The notes below the pieces were generated by a model that was given only the letters and a program-made list of their open reading frames with translations, did no database searches and had not been told where the DNA came from. Both the position numbers and the translations under genes were made by a program. Below, piece by piece: positions 29,110-37,896 of a stretch of 64,000 nt of DNA. The DNA comes from a virus. Positions within the stretch are counted from its first letter, which is position 1. Each line of letters starts with the position of its first letter. Location of the stretch: IMG/VR virus record IMGVR_UViG_3300044729_003129, positions 1-64,000 of that record; one strand, given 5' to 3'.

Positions 29110-29668
29110 GGTTTGGTGTTTGTTGTTTGTTGTTTAAAAGTATCCTCAGTGCTTTACAGCTTCAATTGGGGCTGAGGAGCCTCCCAGGTTTCTATCACCT
29201 CCGAATTGAACGGACTTTTGAATAATATTCTTATAGGCCACTGCCAGGTCATGACTACTGGCTTTGCGATAGAGAAGGTTTTAAAATCTTATGTCGTTAT
29301 TCTATTTGTATTTGTTGTTGTTTTTTTTGGAAATGGCACCGCAGACTATGGAATTGCACCATGAAACTTTTTAACGCTCTCCCTGCGGACAAGAGGCTCG
29401 TTCCTTTTATCTCTGATTTCGTTTGCAACCTCCATCAGTAAATTTGTTTTTGAAAATGGTGTCCCCTGCGAGGAGTCGAACCTCGTCTCCCAGGCTATTG
29501 ATCGAGCTATTTGCACTTCGCTCAACCTTAGTGTCTGGCGGGCCAGTACTTCAGGGAAAAATTGTTTTTTGAAAGTGGTGAGCAGTTTTTAGAGATGCTC
29601 AACTCTCTAGAGCGGTTTAACGAGTGCCCGAAGCTCAAAGCTTTTTAAGAGATGCTCAGCTCTTGTGA
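29110..29668 (-). other. non-coding stretch with tRNA-like pieces
   Basis: No convincing ORF. Around 29470-29570 the minus strand has T-arm CGAGG-TTCGACT-CCTCG and a partly pairing acceptor (TCCC.../GGGGA) but no clear anticodon; around 29335-29390 TCCGCAG...CTGCGG-A type ends flank ATGG-TGCAATT-CCAT only about 55 nt apart. These look like damaged or highly divergent tRNAs. Confidence 0.4.
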
Positions 29669-29755
29669 TTACCAACTACCGTTCATGGTTTGGATAAAGA
29701 TGACGAACCAAACCGCGATATTGATTCCGATGAAAATTCCTAATGTTTCTTTCAT
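29669..29755 (-). CDS. 28-residue membrane peptide
   Basis: MKETLGIFIGINIAVWFVIF then IQTMNGSW; one transmembrane helix directly behind an early promoter module with leader AAGCAACACAACACAAT. Confidence 0.5.
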   Translation of the reverse strand: MKETLGIFIGINIAVWFVIFIQTMNGSW

Positions 29756-29780
29756 ATTGTGTTGTGTTGCTTACATGGTC

Positions 29781-29810
29781 ATTATACACTAAAATGCAGA
29801 GAAAGTACAC
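29781..29810 (-). promoter_or_regulatory. early promoter, repeated module copy 4
   Basis: GTGTAC-N18-TATAAT plus the hairpin/CTCTATACGGGG block to about 29865. Confidence 0.8.
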
Positions 29811-29995
29811 AACTTTTTTCAAAAAAGTGAAAAAAGGTCCCGAAGTTAGGCCCCGTATAGAGAAATCTAATGCTCCCAAGGTCTAAAAATGTCAAATTTA
29901 TGACTTTTTATGCAAAAAATACCCACCAAAGTGTGCATCGTTGAGTTGATATGCGTAAGCGTATTGCATATTACCAGCGAAGTTGCATGTTTGCG

Positions 29996-30082
29996 TTAGG
30001 CATTTCCTCGGTTATTGTAATTACGCAACACTACTTTGTCAAGATCCAGCCTAGGATTGAGTTGTGAGATTTTCTTGGACAT
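29996..30082 (-). CDS. 28-residue peptide downstream of the tail spike
   Basis: MSKKISQLNPRLDLDKVVLR then NYNNRGNA. The first residues echo the tail-spike N-terminus (MSKTSQLTEL), so it may be a remnant of an alternative spike gene. Weakly supported. Confidence 0.35.
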   Translation of the reverse strand: MSKKISQLNPRLDLDKVVLRNYNNRGNA

Positions 30083-30091
30083 GAGTGTTGA

Positions 30092-32263
30092 TTAGGAAAT
30101 AACCGCTAGTTTTCTTGTAACCCCAGATGAATCTTTTATTTCTATGTATCCAGTAATTGCTACATCTGATGATGCAGCGTGAGTCCCATACTGAACCAAC
30201 CCTGTTCCTTTAGGGGATAACCTTAAATCTATGTTTGTATCAGATCCATCACACTGAATCCTTGGGGGTGCTTCGGTTGCTCTACTTACAGCCGTTAAAA
30301 AATTAACTGATGATGAGTCTTGGGCGACCGCTTGAAACGCCACACCATTAGACACATTACCCAATGATACACGATTTGTGGAAGACCCAAGCAATGATAG
30401 ATTTTGTCCAGACTGCGATGAAATTGGAGATCCAATTACATTCCTAGTTGATGTGGATTGAGCATTTCCAAATATAACGGAAGCTGTGTTATTTGATTCA
30501 TCCAAGTAATCACCAGTAACATTTCCTTGGAATATGTTTCCAGTAACAGTATACCTATCTTGATTTGCTCTAATTATCAATCCATAGGACGAAAGTTCCG
30601 AAGCATACCCAATCCATTGACCGCATGTGCAGCCAATTAGTGAGTTTCCGGTTGAATATGCAGTGCTACCAAATTCTACATTTGGATACAATGCGCTTCC
30701 AGCTATGCTATTTGTTGCAATTTGGCATCCAATAATTTTTGTATATCTTCCATTAACAATAATACCTTGTTTAAAGTTACCTGATATTTGTCCGCTTTTT
30801 ATTGAAACATATGAAGCAGATTCAGAAATTTTTATTCCGCATTCTGAAAGGGAACCTTGGATATAGCAATCGGTGAATTGATGAGTTCTAGTTACACCAG
30901 TTCCCCCATCAATGAGTATTCCTTCAGCATATGTAAAATCAGTTTGAAGATCATAAGCTGTAACGAATGATGGAGATGACGCTATCCCGTCTGTATTTAC
31001 AATTGAAAGTCCTCTATATCCCTTTACGATGCCAACATGCCGAATATCAACAGTGTCAATGTTGCTATCAATTACAATTCCATTTGGAGAGCTTGCGGTG
31101 TTTGTACCAAACCCAATTTGGACATCATCAATATCAAGAACATCTGCCCTTGTTGATGCGCTTCCATAATTCTTAATGGCATATTGCCCAATTAGACCGC
31201 TTATCCAAGTATTTTGAATACTGGCGACATTTTGCCCCTCGATGTATATGCCATTATATCCACCAATAATGCTGATATTTCTAACATTAAACCTTGCGAC
31301 TTTAACTGCCTTTATGCAATTGCCACCAGCTTTTGCTGTCCCGTTAATGGATAGATTAAAGATACCTGCTCCAGTAAGAAACCCAGATGATTGCCACACG
31401 AAAACATCCGATGTGCCAGATGCAATAATGGTAGTTGAAGACCTTCCACTTCCGATTATATTTGTTGCAGTCTGGCATAGAATTTGACTGGTAATTTTAT
31501 AACTGCCAGTTGGAATAAAAATATGAAGGGATGCGTTTGCCGCTGTCTGAAAAGCCGCAGTATCATCCGTAACCCCATCCCCAACTGCCCCGAAGTCCTT
31601 GACATTCACCACATCAGCGAAGCGGTTCGCCAATGAACGGGCGGCAGTGCTACCAGTCGCTGTGATCGAATTATTTGCCTTGCCATCTAATTGAGTTTGA
31701 ATAGCACTTGTGACTCCATCAAGATAATCTAATTCAGTAGAAGTTACATTTGTTGATGTTGCAACTTTACCAGACGAGTCAGAGACTAATGCTCGTGATG
31801 CTGTCAAGTTTCCAGTAACAATAGTAGTTGCGGCTCCAGAGATTGTAGCTTGTTTGCCGTTTAATTGAGTTTGTATAGAACTCGTGACGCCATCAAGATA
31901 GCCTAATTCAACATCACTAATTGAACCGATAGAAGTAGTATTAGGCAATGTTACTGTCCCAGTAAATGTGGGATTTGTAAACATTGTGACTTTGCTTTCA
32001 TTATCGACATTGCTCAATCCAATAGTTGTTTTATTTAACGCTTGCCATGTTTTGTCACCGCGCCAATATTGACCTGTCGTGCCTGCTGGTATTGTTGCTT
32101 GTAAAGTACCACTATTACCCAAACCAGTTGCTAGGTCGCCTATAGTGATCTTTTTATTTGTGCCACTTGTGGCCATATTAAGATCACTAACATCAACAAC
32201 TTGCAAAATATCATTTTGTGCAAGTCCTGTTGTTAATTCTGTTAGCTGCGAAGTCTTTGACAT
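30092..32263 (-). CDS. tail spike/fibre with pectate-lyase-like beta-helix
   Basis: 723 aa. N-terminus MSKTSQLTELTTGLAQNDIL, then two related repeats (ELGYLDGVTSSIQTQLNGKQ / ELDYLDGVTSAIQTQLDGKA), then VVNVKDFGAVGDGVTDDTAA, the entry signature of Pectate_lyase_3 right-handed beta-helices used for polysaccharide binding or cleavage. The rest is Gly/Ser/Thr/Asn-rich beta-helix. Virion receptor-binding protein. Late promoter 6 nt before ATG. Confidence 0.85.
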   Translation of the reverse strand: MSKTSQLTELTTGLAQNDILQVVDVSDLNMATSGTNKKITIGDLATGLGNSGTLQATIPAGTTGQYWRGDKTWQALNKTTIGLSNVDNESKVTMFTNPTFTGTVTLPNTTSIGSISDVELGYLDGVTSSIQTQLNGKQATISGAATTIVTGNLTASRALVSDSSGKVATSTNVTSTELDYLDGVTSAIQTQLDGKANNSITATGSTAARSLANRFADVVNVKDFGAVGDGVTDDTAAFQTAANASLHIFIPTGSYKITSQILCQTATNIIGSGRSSTTIIASGTSDVFVWQSSGFLTGAGIFNLSINGTAKAGGNCIKAVKVARFNVRNISIIGGYNGIYIEGQNVASIQNTWISGLIGQYAIKNYGSASTRADVLDIDDVQIGFGTNTASSPNGIVIDSNIDTVDIRHVGIVKGYRGLSIVNTDGIASSPSFVTAYDLQTDFTYAEGILIDGGTGVTRTHQFTDCYIQGSLSECGIKISESASYVSIKSGQISGNFKQGIIVNGRYTKIIGCQIATNSIAGSALYPNVEFGSTAYSTGNSLIGCTCGQWIGYASELSSYGLIIRANQDRYTVTGNIFQGNVTGDYLDESNNTASVIFGNAQSTSTRNVIGSPISSQSGQNLSLLGSSTNRVSLGNVSNGVAFQAVAQDSSSVNFLTAVSRATEAPPRIQCDGSDTNIDLRLSPKGTGLVQYGTHAASSDVAITGYIEIKDSSGVTRKLAVIS

Positions 32264-32269
32264 ATAGTG

Positions 32270-32277
32270 TATTTATA
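32270..32277 (-). promoter_or_regulatory. late promoter of the tail spike
   Basis: TATAAATA, 6 nt before ATG 32263. Confidence 0.75.
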
Positions 32278-32914
32278 CTTTTTTCTTCTTCTCTTCAGCC
32301 TTGATTCGTTTTTGAATGGACTTGCCGCGCTTCTCTAAACGATCAAGTACCTGTTGCGCGTTCATCCAGATGTCTTTGTCTTCAAGCATCTCTTTAATCT
32401 CGCCTTCAGTAAGAAAGTCTGAATACATGTCTTTGAAAAGATTTGCGCTCCAGTTGCGTTCATGAACCATGCCATGATACATCTCACCACCTTTGCCAGC
32501 AGTTCCTGCGCTATAGTTATGAAACAAGAACATGCTATGATCTGTAATCATATACTCATCGGCCATTAAAAAGATCAAAGTTGCAGCACTCATACATGCC
32601 CCTTCAACACTTACCATAATATGGGCTTCAGTTTCAGAGAGTGCCTGCATAAATTGAATGGTAGTAAACAGGTTACCTCCAGGACAATTGATATGAATCT
32701 TAACCACATCGGTTGGACGACTATTTCGAATATCATGAAACCATTGTATATAGTCACTTGCATCACCAATCTCTTCAGAGAGATAATACTCTTTGACTGC
32801 ACCATAGTCGCTCGTAAAGCAATCATTTGCGCCACCCTTTAGTAGATCCAGTAAGCCCTTATTTTGTATGTTGTGTTTATGCATGTCCAAATAGTTTTTT
32901 GGTATTATATTCAT
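32273..32914 (-). CDS. clpP: ClpP-like serine protease
   Basis: 213 aa. Crotonase-type ClpP fold: INCPGGNLFTTIQFMQAL, GACMSAATLIFLMAD with the nucleophile Ser, and HSMFLFHNYSAGTAGKG with the catalytic His. T4-like marine phages carry such a ClpP. Role could be host takeover or virion protein processing. The gene starts inside the end of the nuclease gene; ATG at 32884 is an alternative start. Confidence 0.85.
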   Translation of the reverse strand: MNIIPKNYLDMHKHNIQNKGLLDLLKGGANDCFTSDYGAVKEYYLSEEIGDASDYIQWFHDIRNSRPTDVVKIHINCPGGNLFTTIQFMQALSETEAHIMVSVEGACMSAATLIFLMADEYMITDHSMFLFHNYSAGTAGKGGEMYHGMVHERNWSANLFKDMYSDFLTEGEIKEMLEDKDIWMNAQQVLDRLEKRGKSIQKRIKAEEKKKKV

Positions 32915-33572
32915 TTATAGTCTTAAAAAGTTCATCCGTCCAACAATCTCGTTTTTGCACAAAAACTAGCGGTTGTGAACTGTTTTCTACAGCCATAACG
33001 ATTACTCCTTGACTTACTGGTGTGCCTGTACGCTCTTCACACATAATAGCATATGCTGCCATTTGTATAAAATAACTGTCAATCTCATCTTCAGTTTTAG
33101 CTCGAGAACTTGTCTTAAAATCGATTATGCTCAGCCGACCATCAAATTCTGCGATGAGGTCAACTCGACCAGCGAGTCCAAGATGATCTGAGTAGAGTGG
33201 AGCCTCTTGAAGACACACGTTATCGATTCGGTCATCCAAGACAGGCTTGATAGAGTTAAACATATCTTTTATATGAGGCATCTCTCCTTCAGCAAAATAT
33301 GAATCAATGTTATCAATATATCGCTCAACCGCTGCATGTAAAGCTGTGCCTCGCGTGCTTGCATGCCGGGCTACACGTGCTGCTTCAACTTCGCCAACTC
33401 GTGCTCTCCATTCTTGAAGTGCACCTTTGTTACGAATGCCTAATACAGTAGTAATACTAGGATAGGCTTTACCATTAGGCGTCATATAAAAGCGACCAGA
33501 AGTGGTAGTGTTTGCTTCTAGATCACTATAGCCAAGATCTATAGGTGAGTGCGTAAACCTTTTTCGATTCAT
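32877..33572 (-). CDS. PD-(D/E)XK exonuclease (RecB/Cas4-like)
   Basis: 231 aa. Motif I RGTALHAAVERYI, then LGLAGRVDLIAEF with the Asp, LSIIDFKTSSR (DxK catalytic strand) and YFIQMAAYAIMCEE (QxxxY motif). T4-like phages encode this single-domain nuclease, probably in recombination or DNA-end processing. Start shares TAATG with the upstream stop. Confidence 0.85.
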   Translation of the reverse strand: MNRKRFTHSPIDLGYSDLEANTTTSGRFYMTPNGKAYPSITTVLGIRNKGALQEWRARVGEVEAARVARHASTRGTALHAAVERYIDNIDSYFAEGEMPHIKDMFNSIKPVLDDRIDNVCLQEAPLYSDHLGLAGRVDLIAEFDGRLSIIDFKTSSRAKTEDEIDSYFIQMAAYAIMCEERTGTPVSQGVIVMAVENSSQPLVFVQKRDCWTDELFKTINEYNTKKLFGHA

Positions 33573-33739
33573 TAGAGTTTATCCCAATCAACAAATAGTT
33601 TTTGTTGTATTTCTTTATCTCTTCGATTGTCATCAAAGCGATTTTTCTTAAATTTTTTATTGCGAGAATAATCATCATGACCATCATCGTAATAGCCATG
33701 TCCCTTTTTCTTGTCTCTATTTTTTCTGCTGCGTCCCAT
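33572..33739 (-). CDS. small basic protein
   Basis: 55 aa, MGRSRKNRDKKKGHGYYDDG then more Lys/Arg/Asp and a C-terminal FVDWDKL. Low complexity. TAATG overlap with the nuclease gene and 3 nt from the upstream stop support it. Confidence 0.65.
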   Translation of the reverse strand: MGRSRKNRDKKKGHGYYDDGHDDYSRNKKFKKNRFDDNRRDKEIQQKLFVDWDKL

Positions 33740-33742
33740 ATC

Positions 33743-34000
33743 TCAACGGGTTTCTATTTTTGCTTGTCTTCCACTTGCTTTTTTTACTTTGTTTAGTACG
33801 TCATTCCATCCACTACCAGCACGTTGAAGTATTGTCTTGCCTCCTTCATATGATATACCAGGAGCGGAGATGACGCGTTTTACGTTTCCAGCCAAAGTGC
33901 AGTGCGGGCATGGTTCGCTTAGCGGCAGGTCACGCGAATCCATAGGCAAACTTGCGTCCCAATAATAGTTACAAGATGTGCAATTATATGTGTATGTCAT
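33743..34000 (-). CDS. FmdB-type zinc-ribbon protein
   Basis: 85 aa. MTYTYNCTSCNYYWDASLPM and EPCPHCTLAGNVKRVISAPG: two CxxC pairs in the FmdB zinc-ribbon spacing with the following Val-rich strand. Basic C-terminus. Small regulators of this family are common in phages. Confidence 0.75.
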   Translation of the reverse strand: MTYTYNCTSCNYYWDASLPMDSRDLPLSEPCPHCTLAGNVKRVISAPGISYEGGKTILQRAGSGWNDVLNKVKKASGRQAKIETR

Positions 34001-34001
34001 A

Positions 34002-34454
34002 TTATTCTATGCCAAGATTTGGAAAGGCCTTTTTAATGAGTGAAGATGTAAGTAGACTATATTTTTTATGTAGTTTTTTATCTTTCATTGCAATTAAAAT
34101 TTCTGCATCAGATGCATGAACATTTTCTAACAGTTTGATAAAGGCCATCTCCTTTTTAATCTTGTCATATGTAGTATTACCAACTAAAAGGCGAGGCAAC
34201 ACATCAATCTGTTTTCTTAGCGGAGAAAAATTTACTCCTGCTGGGTTTGGGCTAGGCGTATATGGAGGAGCACCTACCGGTAAATCAAATTTTATATCAG
34301 GACGAAATGCTGCCTGAAGTATAGTCTTTAATTCATAAGATTCATTTTCTTGAAGTATGCGCACTCGATCAGCGACTTTGTCTGTCGCCTGTATGCTTTC
34401 AAAAATTTCAAACGGATGTTTTGTTCTGTTGTTTGATGCAGTTTGTGGTCTCAT
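34002..34454 (-). CDS. DUF6433-like T4-type conserved protein
   Basis: 150 aa. VRILQENESYELKTILQAAF, PPYTPSPNPAG, LRKQIDVLPRLL, FIKLLENVHASDAEILIAMKDKKL and a final KKAFPNL match a family conserved in T4-like marine phages next to RNase H/RecB genes. Function unknown. Confidence 0.75.
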   Translation of the reverse strand: MRPQTASNNRTKHPFEIFESIQATDKVADRVRILQENESYELKTILQAAFRPDIKFDLPVGAPPYTPSPNPAGVNFSPLRKQIDVLPRLLVGNTTYDKIKKEMAFIKLLENVHASDAEILIAMKDKKLHKKYSLLTSSLIKKAFPNLGIE

Positions 34455-34465
34455 AATGTATGGTT

Positions 34466-35335
34466 TTATTTATGTGTAAAAAATTCTTCAGCACATGATA
34501 CTAACATGTTGCAACGCTTAGAGATAAGATAGTTAAGTATCTTAGAGTTTCCGACCGAAGCACACTCGGAATATGCAGATAGAATTGAAGCTTTTACATT
34601 TTCTGGTGTTTTGCTAAGATCAATTATTGTGCTATTACGAATATAGTTGCGATAGACTGTTTCTGGAAGAACACTTTCTAGTTTACCTTCATGCGCAGCA
34701 GCGATCCATGCTGTTATTTTAGTTGAACTGAGTGGTGTTTGACGACCGCCATCAACAAATACAGTATCAGATGACAAGACATTTGGAATGCCATCACCAC
34801 TGTCACCACGAAAGATATGCTCATAGAGATAATTAGCTGGGTTTTTATCACTCAACATCTTCTTAGTCATAGGGCTGTACTGAGAGACATTATCATACTT
34901 TTGAAGTTGAATAAAATCTTTGTCTGCGCTGATAATCATTACGGGTTCGTGCTGGCCAAACTCTTGAGTAGATTCAACGAGTGTGCCAATAACATCGTCT
35001 GCTTCTGCGCCTTGTACAACTACTACTGGATATGGCATGTGCTCAACTATTTCATCACGTATCTTGTTTATAATACCAAAAATTTCTTTCCAGTCAAGAT
35101 CAGACGCCTCACGACTCTTCTTGCGTCCAGCTTTGTATTGCGGATAATACTCTTTACGCCAACTGCCGCCATCACATGCGATAATCATACGTCCATACTT
35201 TTCTCTATACTTGAGATTATACATTCTCAGCGAATTTAAGATAATATGTCGCATAAAGTCCTCTGTAATTTTCCCAGGACGTGATTGAGAAAATATAGCA
35301 GAGATTGCAATTCCAGAATAGTCGATTAGTAACAT
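34466..35335 (-). CDS. rnh: T4-type RNase H (5'-3' FEN nuclease)
   Basis: 289 aa from MLLIDYSG; this ATG sits at the predicted +1 of the upstream promoter. FEN/5'-exonuclease fold: LLIDYSG (first metal Asp), MIIACDGGSWRKEYYPQYKA with arch residues, VQGAEADDVIG (metal cluster), IISADKDFIQLQ, and FRGDSGDGIPN (helix-hairpin-helix and second metal site). Removes RNA primers during lagging-strand synthesis. Confidence 0.88.
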   Translation of the reverse strand: MLLIDYSGIAISAIFSQSRPGKITEDFMRHIILNSLRMYNLKYREKYGRMIIACDGGSWRKEYYPQYKAGRKKSREASDLDWKEIFGIINKIRDEIVEHMPYPVVVVQGAEADDVIGTLVESTQEFGQHEPVMIISADKDFIQLQKYDNVSQYSPMTKKMLSDKNPANYLYEHIFRGDSGDGIPNVLSSDTVFVDGGRQTPLSSTKITAWIAAAHEGKLESVLPETVYRNYIRNSTIIDLSKTPENVKASILSAYSECASVGNSKILNYLISKRCNMLVSCAEEFFTHK

Positions 35336-35341
35336 GATATA

Positions 35342-35371
35342 ATTATACACTAGTGTGACTCAAATGTACAC
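35342..35371 (-). promoter_or_regulatory. early promoter of RNase H
   Basis: GTGTAC-N18-TATAAT; 6 nt between TATAAT and ATG. Confidence 0.75.
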
Positions 35372-35802
35372 TACTTTTTCCATAAACTTTTCACATGAGA
35401 TGAATTTATTTTTACTCCAATAAATTCGTTGTAAAAATCATCTGTAAGCAGCACCTCTTTGTCAAACTGTTCCTTTGCTTCCATATAAGACAATTCACCT
35501 TTAGATTTGCAGAGATATATGATTCGACGAATAAAATCTGATTGTCGTGATTCGACCAGAGCCTTTACAGTTTCGCTGCTGCCATAGTATTTCTCCCAAT
35601 CAGACTGTACACACTTTTTTCTTTTGCGGGTTTTGCCTTTTAGTGGAGCAAGTTTTTTTACACTAGACAACAGTTTTTTGCCAATATATTTTTTGCCATT
35701 TAGACTATCAGTTATTTCATAGACAAACCCAATATAACCTTCATCAATCTTCTCTTGAGCAAGTTCGCGAGTAAAAGGAAGTTCATTATATAGCCATGTC
35801 AT
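35371..35802 (-). CDS. GIY-YIG-domain protein conserved in T4-like phages
   Basis: 143 aa. YIGFVYEITDSLNGKKYIGK is the GIY-YIG core, then SDWEKYYGSSETVKALVESR and ELSYMEAKEQFDKEVLLTDD with the catalytic Glu. Similar proteins sit next to rnh/nrd in T4-like marine phages, so this is a resident nuclease and not an obvious homing insertion. Confidence 0.75.
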   Translation of the reverse strand: MTWLYNELPFTRELAQEKIDEGYIGFVYEITDSLNGKKYIGKKLLSSVKKLAPLKGKTRKRKKCVQSDWEKYYGSSETVKALVESRQSDFIRRIIYLCKSKGELSYMEAKEQFDKEVLLTDDFYNEFIGVKINSSHVKSLWKK

Positions 35803-35812
35803 AAATTATATA

Positions 35813-36013
35813 TTAAATTTCGTCATCGCGAGAATCGTCTTCTGTTCCATAGATACGATAGGTTCCACAAAAAGGGCAATATTCTGGGTAGAGTTCTTCG
35901 CGTTCTAGATCTTCAAAATCTTCTTCGTCATCGCAATAGTATTTATCGTCCTCATCATCCCAAGAGACTTCGTAGACGTATTTGCATTTTGGACATCTGT
36001 TGTTTTCTATCAT
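35813..36013 (-). CDS. acidic zinc-ribbon protein
   Basis: 66 aa. CPKC (residues 7-10) and CPFC (about 47-50) flank a very acidic loop (DDEDDKYYCDDEEDFEDLER). Possibly a protein-interaction zinc knuckle; function unknown. Confidence 0.65.
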   Translation of the reverse strand: MIENNRCPKCKYVYEVSWDDEDDKYYCDDEEDFEDLEREELYPEYCPFCGTYRIYGTEDDSRDDEI

Positions 36014-36032
36014 TATATTTAATATATTTAAA

Positions 36033-36227
36033 TTATTTTCTGTTATTTATATCATCAACAACGGGGTCGTTCTTTCTTTCAAAATATGCGACAAATGGAA
36101 CCAATGGCCAAAATGCCAGCATTAAAAGAGCAGACACTATCATAAGTATTGCTGCAAATGGTACTACTACAAACATACTAAGTGCATACCAAAATGGAGA
36201 CAGTTTTATATAGTCTTTACCCTTCAC
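36033..36227 (-). CDS. small membrane protein
   Basis: 64 aa with two hydrophobic segments (about 10-30 and 30-48) and a charged tail. Overlaps the nrdA stop by 11 nt, so coupled to nrdA. Confidence 0.6.
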   Translation of the reverse strand: MKGKDYIKLSPFWYALSMFVVVPFAAILMIVSALLMLAFWPLVPFVAYFERKNDPVVDDINNRK

Positions 36228-37875
36228 ATGTGCTACAGGTTAAGATTGAACGTGCAAGTTCCTGTGCTGGATTTGCGCTACGTTGATAATACAACGACTT
36301 GACTCCTTGTTCCCAAGCAAAGATAAGAAGCTCGTTGACTTCTTTTGGCTTTGCAGTAGGTGCAATCATCAAGTTGAGTGATTGACCTTGATCAATATAC
36401 TTTTGACGTTGTGCTGCCTGAATGACAATTTCTTTTTGAGAAATTTCACCAAAGGTTTTAAATACATCTTTTTCTTCTGCAGAAAGAAAGTCTAGATGCT
36501 GTACAGAACCACCATGAGTAAGAACATCCTTCCATGTTTCTTGATCATTTTTGCCTTTTTCTTTGAGCAACTTTTCAAGATATGGATTGCGATAGGTAAA
36601 CTTGCCCTTAGCAAGATCCTTAACAAAATAATTGCTGTTTAGTGGTTCTATACTTGGAGATACTTGTCCAAGAATAAACGAACTACTTGTAGTAGGAGCA
36701 ATTGCAAGCGTAGTAGAGTTGCGTCGACCATAACCTTCCAACATAAATGGCTCGCCAAAAAGTTTTGCAAGTTGGGAGGTAGCAGAGTCTGCCTTGGCAC
36801 GGATAGTACTCCAAATTTGATTGTTCATCATCTTTGCTTCCATCGACTCGAATGGCACCATCTTTGACTGCAACAATGAATGCCAACCAAGCACACCTAC
36901 ACCGAGTGCACGCTGATTGATAGCAAACTTACGAGGCGCTCTCATAAATTCATTGCCAGGATTTCCAGTCTTCAAAATAAATTCAGACATGACTGCATCC
37001 AAGAAATATACAAGCGTCTCTACTGCATCTGTCTCTGCAATCTCGTCCCACTTTTCAAGATTAAGTGAAGAGAGGTCACATACAAAACTTTCATCTTCTG
37101 ATGTAGACAAAAAGATTTCTGTACAAAGGTTACTTGCATGTATCTTAAGACCCTTGTCTTTATACATCTGGGGTGCGCCGTTGTTTACATTATCAGAGAA
37201 AAAGATATAAGGATAGCCAGACTCAAATCGTTTTTTAATGACTGTACTCCAAACTTTACGTTTGTCTTTGTCGCCGCCAATCATACTCTTCATCCACTCA
37301 TCTGATACACACACGCCTATGGACAAGTCTTGAATAGCATTGCCTTCAGACCGAATCTTAAGAAACTCTTCAATATCAGGGTGATCAATAGGCAAATAGG
37401 CCGCAAAAGAACCACGTCGTACATTGCCCTGCGAGACATAGTTGATAAGCGAATCAAAAACTGTAAGCTGATGATGCACACCTGTAGCAGCACCACCAGA
37501 AGATATTGGGGCTCCTCGACCGCGCACATCTCCAAAATATGCGGAAGTTCCTCCACCGACTTTTGACATTGTACCAATCTCTCCGACCTTTGAGAGGATT
37601 CCATTCATGTCATCAGGTATATAACTACCAAAGCATGAGATTGGCAACCCGCGTTTACGGCCAAAGTTTGACCAGATTGGAGAAGCAAGAGAATAAAAAC
37701 CTCTTGACATATAGTCTACAAACTTGTCTGAAAAACCAGGCATATCATCTAATAACGCCTGCGCTCTATCTCCAATGTCCTGTATTCTCTGTTCTGGAGT
37801 TTCTCCCTCTAAGAGATATCCTCTCTCTAAAAATTTTCTACTATCTTTATTTAACCAATATATTTTATCACTCAT
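36217..37875 (-). CDS. nrdA: ribonucleotide reductase large subunit
   Basis: 552 aa, shorter than T4 NrdA (754) because the N-terminal ATP-cone is missing. Conserved: LPISCFGSYI with the first active-site Cys, SKVGGGTSAYFGDVRGRG, HASNLCTEIFLSTSEDES with NxCxE catalytic residues, ALGVGVLGWH, IAPTTSSSFILGQVSPSIEP, LYYQRSANPAQ and the C-terminal CSTCEG redox pair. No intein or intron. Makes dNDPs or dNTPs for replication; lack of the cone suggests no dATP inhibition. Confidence 0.92.
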   Translation of the reverse strand: MSDKIYWLNKDSRKFLERGYLLEGETPEQRIQDIGDRAQALLDDMPGFSDKFVDYMSRGFYSLASPIWSNFGRKRGLPISCFGSYIPDDMNGILSKVGEIGTMSKVGGGTSAYFGDVRGRGAPISSGGAATGVHHQLTVFDSLINYVSQGNVRRGSFAAYLPIDHPDIEEFLKIRSEGNAIQDLSIGVCVSDEWMKSMIGGDKDKRKVWSTVIKKRFESGYPYIFFSDNVNNGAPQMYKDKGLKIHASNLCTEIFLSTSEDESFVCDLSSLNLEKWDEIAETDAVETLVYFLDAVMSEFILKTGNPGNEFMRAPRKFAINQRALGVGVLGWHSLLQSKMVPFESMEAKMMNNQIWSTIRAKADSATSQLAKLFGEPFMLEGYGRRNSTTLAIAPTTSSSFILGQVSPSIEPLNSNYFVKDLAKGKFTYRNPYLEKLLKEKGKNDQETWKDVLTHGGSVQHLDFLSAEEKDVFKTFGEISQKEIVIQAAQRQKYIDQGQSLNLMIAPTAKPKEVNELLIFAWEQGVKSLYYQRSANPAQELARSILTCSTCEG

Positions 37876-37896
37876 AATATAGATCTATATATCACA

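Noticed and set aside
36217-37875. Truncated nrdA pseudogene (552 instead of about 750 residues)
   Set aside because: All catalytic motifs and the C-terminal Cys pair are present; only the N-terminal ATP-cone is absent, which is common in phage NrdA.
36664-37877. Several open frames on the plus strand opposite nrdA and nrdB
   Set aside because: They are antisense shadows of strongly conserved enzymes and lack promoters or recognisable products.
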